A stretch of DNA of 64,000 bases from an uncultured Lentisphaerota bacterium (GTDB lineage: Bacteria > Verrucomicrobiota > Kiritimatiellia > CAIQIC01), in contig CAIWHP010000042.1 of the NCBI GenBank assembly GCA_903912445.1, positions 1-64,000 of the forward strand. Reading direction: 5' to 3'. Positions 59,540 through 64,000 of this stretch are shown in pieces. The notes under the pieces were generated by a model. The model saw nothing but the letters and a program-made list of their open reading frames with translations, was not told where the DNA came from and searched no databases. The position numbers and the translations under genes were made by a program. How positions within the stretch are numbered: the first letter of the stretch is position 1; each line of letters opens with the position of its first letter.

Positions 59540-59613
59540 TGTCAGGTTCCCGCAGAACAACAGCCGCAGATCACACCACGACTCAGCGTGAGCCCGAACT
59601 GCAGCGTGGGGGC

Positions 59614-60756
59614 TCAGGCGCGCAGGCGCAGGATCGCGGCGGCGGCCGCCGCGTCGATGTCGCCATGCTCGCCAAAGGCGTCGCCGCGCGCGGCAAACCG
59701 CGCGCCCACTTTTTCGGCGGCTTCAGCGGCGTCGATGGAGTAAGCGCTCAGGCGTGTCGGCATGCCGATATCGAGGAAGAATTGCTCGGTCCGGGCGATG
59801 GCGGCTTCGGCGGTCTTCACGCCCCAGACCCGCCGGCCGTACTGCTCCAGCTTGGCACGCTTGGCGGCCAGCTTGTACTTCCAGACGCCGGGCATGACGA
59901 TGGCGAGCGTCTCGGCGTGGTCGGGGCCGTAGAACGCCGTCAGCTCGTGGCCGATCATGTGCGTGGCCCAGTCCTGTGGCACGCCGCAGCCGAGCAGCGT
60001 GTTCAGCGCGAGCGTGGCGCTCCACATGAAGCTGGCGCGCGCCTCGTAGTTGCGCGGCTTGCCCAGCGTCACCGGCGCGACCTCGACCAGTGTCTGCAGC
60101 ACCGACTCGGCGAGGCGGTCCTGCAACGGCGCGGCCGCCGGGAAGGTCAGGTATTGCTCCATCGTGTGGGCGAAGGCATCGACGATGCCGTTACGCACAA
60201 ATTTCCTGGGCAGCGAGAACGTCGAGGTCGGATCGAGCACCGAGAACGCCGGAAAGACCAGCGCCGAGGTGAAATGCAGCTTCTCCTGCGTCGCCGCGCG
60301 CGAGATGACGGAGTTGCCGTTGGCCTCCGAGCCCGTCGCGGGCAGCGTCAGCACCGTGCCCACCGGCAGCGCGGCAGCGACGTTCGCGCCGTGCGTCTCC
60401 AAGATGGACCACGGATCGCGGCCCTTGAACACCGCCGCCGCAGCGATGAACTTCGCCGCGTCCAGCACCGAGCCGCCGCCGACCGCGAGGATGAATTTGA
60501 CCTTCTCCTTCTTCACCAGCGCGACCGCCTTGAGACAGGTCTCCAGCAGCGGATTCGCCTCGATGCCGCCGAACTCGACGACACGATGTTGCTTGAGTGC
60601 GGTTTGGACCTGCGCGTAGACGCCGTTGCGCATGATCGAGCCGCCGCCGTAGAGCAGCAGCACGGGTGTCTTGGTCGGCACGCGCGAGGACAGCTCCGCG
60701 ATCATGCCTTTGCCGAAGAGGATCTCCGTCGGGTTTTTATACGTGAAGTTCTGCAT
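59614..60756 (-). CDS. Iron-containing alcohol dehydrogenase (YqhD/BDH type)
   Basis: The 380-residue cytosolic group III alcohol dehydrogenase begins NFTYKNPTEILFGKGMI. It has GGGS dinucleotide motifs (LLYGGGSIM, ILAVGGGSVLDAAKFIAA), LPATGSEANGNSV, and the metal ligands in GIVDAFAHTMEQYL and MIGHELTAFYGPDHAETLAI. The order and the KGRDPW segment fit the YqhD/butanol-dehydrogenase branch, which reduces aldehydes with NAD(P)H. It is the last gene of a three-gene - strand run, with AGGAA upstream. In a fucose or rhamnose degrader it could reduce lactaldehyde, as FucO does (inference). Confidence 0.93.
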   Translation of the reverse strand: MQNFTYKNPTEILFGKGMIAELSSRVPTKTPVLLLYGGGSIMRNGVYAQVQTALKQHRVVEFGGIEANPLLETCLKAVALVKKEKVKFILAVGGGSVLDAAKFIAAAAVFKGRDPWSILETHGANVAAALPVGTVLTLPATGSEANGNSVISRAATQEKLHFTSALVFPAFSVLDPTSTFSLPRKFVRNGIVDAFAHTMEQYLTFPAAAPLQDRLAESVLQTLVEVAPVTLGKPRNYEARASFMWSATLALNTLLGCGVPQDWATHMIGHELTAFYGPDHAETLAIVMPGVWKYKLAAKRAKLEQYGRRVWGVKTAEAAIARTEQFFLDIGMPTRLSAYSIDAAEAAEKVGARFAARGDAFGEHGDIDAAAAAAILRLRA

Positions 60757-60776
60757 GTTGATTTCCTGGTTGAATT

Positions 60777-61763
60777 TTATTCCACAAACAACGCTGCGCT
60801 GGCCACGGAAAAGCCGACACCCTTGGCCGGATCGGCCAGGGCGGCGGTTCCAATTTCGCCGCCGCCATAAAAGCCAAACAGCGGAACCTCCGGCGCAATG
60901 GCCAGCATCTGTGCGAACTCGTCGGCGAGTTTCTTCTGTTTGAACAATTCGCCGCGCCGGCCGCCGCAATCGAAGACGAGCACCAGCGCCGGCTTGCCGG
61001 GCTGGGCCTTGACGGCCTTCGTCAGCGATTCCCCGGCCTTGGCCACGAGGTCACCGTTGCCGCCGCTCAGGCCGACGCCAAGCTTGAAGCCCCCGGTGAT
61101 CAACACGGCCACATTGGCGCCGGTCACCACCTCACCCTTGACGATCTCCTTGGCGCTGCCGCCACCCGCCGCCGCGCCGACCACAGGCACATTGCCGCCC
61201 AGCGTCTTGAGCAGGGCCTCCACATACGGCTGGTTGGAGCCCACATGCTGGTTGCCGAAGGTGAAGATCAGCTTGCTGCCGCTGGCGGCATCCACGGCCG
61301 CTTTCAGTTGTTCGCCGATACGCCGGCCGCACGCTGCGAAGCCATCCTTGCCGTCTTCCTTGCGTACGACATCCGCGACCAGCTTCATGTCGGCCTTGCC
61401 GCCAAGCGCCAGCACGGTCACACCGCTTTTGATCTCGTGGCCCTGGTCCGCAAAATTACCCGCCGCCGTGAGCGGCGCATAGCCTTCGCAGCCGGAGATC
61501 AGCGCCTTCTCGAATACTTCCGCCACGCCGCTGACCAGTTCCGGTGTCAGTTGCTTCCGTGCCGCGAAGACCACGATCAGCTTCGGCGACTCGCCGCCCA
61601 GCGCGGTCTTCGCCAGTTTCGCCGCCTCCGCGCCCGCCGCCCTGGCATCGACCAGCGCCGAGGCACCCGTGCCCGCCACCAATGCACGCGATGGTTCGGC
61701 CTGTGCCGTCAGCGCCAGCACAACCGCTGTGCCCAGCGTCCCTGCAAAGAGTTTCATGTTCAT
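60777..61763 (-). CDS. Exported FIST-like domain protein
   Basis: The 328-residue protein has a signal peptide (LFAGTLGTAVVLALTAQAEP, about residues 5-24). The mature part resembles FIST N and C domains: LIVVFAARKQLTPELVSGV, LISGCEGYAPL (FIST motif with Gly-Cys), FGNQHVGSNQPYVEAL, VPVVGAAAGGGSAKEI, ALVLVFDCGGRRGELF and VPLFGFYGGGEIG. FIST is normally a cytosolic ligand-sensing domain, so an exported single copy is unusual; it may be a periplasmic binding protein. GGGAGGAG ribosome-binding site. It lies between a haem protein and the Fe-alcohol dehydrogenase with gaps of about 20 nt. Confidence 0.75.
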   Translation of the reverse strand: MNMKLFAGTLGTAVVLALTAQAEPSRALVAGTGASALVDARAAGAEAAKLAKTALGGESPKLIVVFAARKQLTPELVSGVAEVFEKALISGCEGYAPLTAAGNFADQGHEIKSGVTVLALGGKADMKLVADVVRKEDGKDGFAACGRRIGEQLKAAVDAASGSKLIFTFGNQHVGSNQPYVEALLKTLGGNVPVVGAAAGGGSAKEIVKGEVVTGANVAVLITGGFKLGVGLSGGNGDLVAKAGESLTKAVKAQPGKPALVLVFDCGGRRGELFKQKKLADEFAQMLAIAPEVPLFGFYGGGEIGTAALADPAKGVGFSVASAALFVE

Positions 61764-61783
61764 CGTTTCGCTCCTCCCGTTAT

Positions 61784-64000
61784 TCAGAAAACTTTCCCGA
61801 AATTGCGCTCCTGTGGAATGGCGACGCCGCCGGGCATGTCCATGCGCGGACGGGCCTGCAGCGCGGCTTTGCCTTTTTCCAGCGCCTGGAGCAAGGCCTG
61901 ATAGACCGGGTCATGGGTGTCGCGGAACAGCGGCGGCTTGCGTCCCTCGTCGGCCGTTGCAAGGCCGAGGCCGCCGGCTTCGCGCGCGAGGTGCGCGTTG
62001 AGCACACGGCTGAATTCCGGCCGCGTCAGGTTGAGCCAGCGGTTGTGCGGATAGAGGCCGTGGCGCGCGCGGCGTGTGCCGGCGCCAAATTCACCATGGC
62101 ACGAGGCGCACTGCGCGGCGAACACCGCCCCGAACTCGGCGAACCACGGTTCCGGCTGCGGGGGCACGCGCTGGTTGTTGGCCACGAAGTGCCACGGGTC
62201 GCGGCCGCCCTGCGTGTGGGGGCGGCTCATGTCCCACGTGCCGTAGTACGGCGCATTGGCGTCGATCCACGCGAACACGCCCCGGCGCTCGACATCGGTG
62301 AGCTTCACTTCATGGTGATTGGTCTCGACCAGCGTGGTCAGCCGGCTGATCCACGAACCGCTGCCCATGGCGGGGAACACGCCGGTCGGACCGGGATTGA
62401 TGAAATAATAGTCCACCATCCGGCGTGCCATCAAGTGGTCGAAGGACATGTTGAAGAAGCGCGTCTTGTCGCCGGACAGATCAAGGTCGGCCTTGGGCGC
62501 GCGGCCGGAGTGGCAGGCGACACAGTGGCGGTCCCACACCGGCTGGACCTGCCGGACGTAGTCCACCGGCCCCGCTCCCCAGGGCGGCGGAACAAGCGCG
62601 TCCGGTCCGCGCGCGAGCCGCGCGGCGCTCTTGGTCGAGACCGGCGGCGCCTGGAGCCGGTCCTCGTGGCAGCCGACGCACGAGACCTTCTCGCCGGCCG
62701 TGACCTGCGTCACCGAACCCATGCGCTGGATTTCCTTGCCGCGCGCGTCGAGCGCGATGAAATAGAGTTCGCAGTTCGAGGGCGCGGTGAAATAGGCCGA
62801 ACCGTTTGCGTCCACGGGGGCCTCGCCGAGGATTTCCTTCACATAATAGCTGCCGTAGCCGATGAGCGGATAGTGATCGTGGAAGCGCGGGCCCTCGGTG
62901 TTCCATTTCTTCGGCGTCTGCCGCAGCACGCGCAGCGCCTTGACCGCGCCGCGCGCCACGCCCTGCTGGAGCAGGCCCTGGTAGACATCCTGCACAAAGA
63001 ACGTGCCCATGCCCGGTTCGACGGGGCATTGCCCGCCGATGACAACGCGCGGCAGTTCGCGCGGCGCGAGCGCCACCGGCGCGAAGAAGCTTTCGCCCTC
63101 GCGCGCCCACACGGGGAAGCGCGTGCCGTCGTAGCGGCAGAGGCAGATGCGGAAGCCCGCCGCGGGCCGCGCGTCATTGCCAATGGCGGCGAGGAACAGA
63201 CCGTCGGCCAGCGGCCACGGGTCGGTGGCGGCCTGCGCGTAGAAGATATCGCCCGGTCCCCAGTTCGTGTCGCGCCACGTCCGGCCCTTGGTGGGCTGCA
63301 GCGGCGTCTCGAACGTCACCTTGCGGAGGCCCGCGAGCTCCTCGAGCCCGGCGCTACGGTCCACGAGTGCGATGTCGCTGATCGGCGGCAGATGGTGGCC
63401 CGCCATCGTGATCAGCACCTGGTCGGTGCCCGGCACGGGCCGCCCGCCGTAGCGCGAGTTCGGGATGGTGAGCGTGTTGCCATAGTAGAGCTTCAGGTTG
63501 CGGCCGTCGGGATGGATCGTCCAGAGGCCCTGCCAGGAGAAGATGTTCTTGTCGTTATATTCCCAGCGCGAGCAGAGGATTGTGCCATCCGGCAGCACGG
63601 CGGGCGTGCAGGTGCAGAGCGTGGTGAAATCGATCCGCCGCAGGTTGCCGCCATCGGCGTCGCAGATGTGCAGCGCCGCCGCGAGAAAATCCTGGCACAG
63701 CGAATAGCTCTCGACGCGCGACGAGCAGAAGACGATGCGGCCGTCGGGATAATAAACCGGATTGAAATCATGGTACGGCCCCTTGGTGACCTGCCGCAGC
63801 CCGGTGCCATCGGCGTTGATTTCCCAGACGTGAAAAGGCTGGTCGTTCGCTTCCTTGTAGCTCATCAGCAGCTTCGTGCCGTCCCAAGAGGGGCTCAGGT
63901 CCCAGATAAACCCATCCGTGGTCTCGAAGATGACCTGCGGCGGCTGCTGGGGGTGCGCGGGGTCGAAGACCATCAACGCCGAGCCGCGGTCGGTGCGGTG
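61784..64000 (-). CDS. HzsA-like c-type cytochrome protein (5' end outside window)
   Basis: At least 739 residues are visible; the frame remains open to the window end, so the N terminus is missing. The first half is a TolB-like beta-propeller (FIWDLSPSWDGTKLLMSYKE, PYHDFNPVYYPDGRIVFCSS, AVLPDGTILCSRWEYNDKN). The second half contains three haem c motifs: CVGCH, CVACH and CASCH, with WDRHCVACHSGRAPKADLDL typical of planctomycete-type cytochromes. This layout matches proteins annotated as HzsA-related (hydrazine synthase alpha-like). In non-anammox bacteria these are periplasmic redox proteins of unknown substrate. First gene of a three-gene operon with FIST and Fe-alcohol dehydrogenase. Confidence 0.82.
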   Translation of the reverse strand, partial: HRTDRGSALMVFDPAHPQQPPQVIFETTDGFIWDLSPSWDGTKLLMSYKEANDQPFHVWEINADGTGLRQVTKGPYHDFNPVYYPDGRIVFCSSRVESYSLCQDFLAAALHICDADGGNLRRIDFTTLCTCTPAVLPDGTILCSRWEYNDKNIFSWQGLWTIHPDGRNLKLYYGNTLTIPNSRYGGRPVPGTDQVLITMAGHHLPPISDIALVDRSAGLEELAGLRKVTFETPLQPTKGRTWRDTNWGPGDIFYAQAATDPWPLADGLFLAAIGNDARPAAGFRICLCRYDGTRFPVWAREGESFFAPVALAPRELPRVVIGGQCPVEPGMGTFFVQDVYQGLLQQGVARGAVKALRVLRQTPKKWNTEGPRFHDHYPLIGYGSYYVKEILGEAPVDANGSAYFTAPSNCELYFIALDARGKEIQRMGSVTQVTAGEKVSCVGCHEDRLQAPPVSTKSAARLARGPDALVPPPWGAGPVDYVRQVQPVWDRHCVACHSGRAPKADLDLSGDKTRFFNMSFDHLMARRMVDYYFINPGPTGVFPAMGSGSWISRLTTLVETNHHEVKLTDVERRGVFAWIDANAPYYGTWDMSRPHTQGGRDPWHFVANNQRVPPQPEPWFAEFGAVFAAQCASCHGEFGAGTRRARHGLYPHNRWLNLTRPEFSRVLNAHLAREAGGLGLATADEGRKPPLFRDTHDPVYQALLQALEKGKAALQARPRMDMPGGVAIPQERNFGKVF

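Overview
The window looks like a chromosomal segment of a GC-rich (about two-thirds GC), Gram-negative, polysaccharide-degrading bacterium of the PVC group, most likely Verrucomicrobiota or Kiritimatiellota. That assignment is an inference. It rests on the density of exported alpha-L-fucosidases, a sulfatase with a C-terminal EF-hand pair, a PEP-CTERM protein, and a haem protein resembling the HzsA-related proteins of planctomycetes and verrucomicrobia. No rRNA is present to settle it. About 48 protein genes, one broken gene remnant and one tRNA are supported.

Layout. 1-10 kb is mostly housekeeping: hpt, a NYN-like protein, tRNA-Leu(GAG), a beta-hydroxyacid dehydrogenase, an exported WbsX-like protein, pgsA, der, an ECF sigma/anti-sigma pair, an exported parvulin PPIase and an AraC regulator. 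10-23 kb is a fucose-release block, all on the + strand: a GH95-like lipoprotein, a 1243-residue fusion with two GH29 domains, two paralogous GH29 enzymes and a beta-helix protein. 23-26 kb holds maf, two flavoprotein genes and a low-GC PEP-CTERM gene. 26-40 kb is a second saccharolytic block on the + strand: uxaC, a large glycosidase-like protein, sulfatase, SGNH esterase, clan-A-like hydrolase, serine hydrolase, PL9-like lyase and GH141-like beta-helix enzyme. 40-44 kb has a lipoprotein/outer-membrane protein pair, then GH29 and GH16. 44-49 kb is the - strand pyruvate dehydrogenase operon (aceE, aceF) with an HHH protein and a GT2 downstream. 49-64 kb is mixed: LamG-like protein, GNAT, Tat-exported L-fucose-isomerase-like protein, beta-sandwich protein, nucleoside hydrolase, GH172, VapBC, LarA-like racemase, NlpC/P60-like protein, Fe-alcohol dehydrogenase, FIST-like protein, and a haem protein truncated by the window end.

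How the genes work together (inference): secreted GH29, GH95 and GH141 fucosidases, a sulfatase, esterases and a PL9-like lyase would strip fucose, sulfate and acyl groups and cut the backbone of a fucose- and uronate-containing polysaccharide such as fucoidan or rhamnogalacturonan pectin. UxaC would then take in the released uronic acids.

The most unusual signal lies outside the genes. At least 18 copies of a palindrome, consensus TTCCAA-N3-TTGGAA, occur in seven short arrays plus one isolated copy. Within arrays the centres are 30.5-32 bp apart, close to three helical turns. Arrays sit upstream of genes, between operon members and between convergent genes. A second signal is promoter architecture: eight genes have a -35/-10 pair whose -10 box ends only 6-9 nt before the start codon and have no Shine-Dalgarno sequence, which implies leaderless mRNAs.
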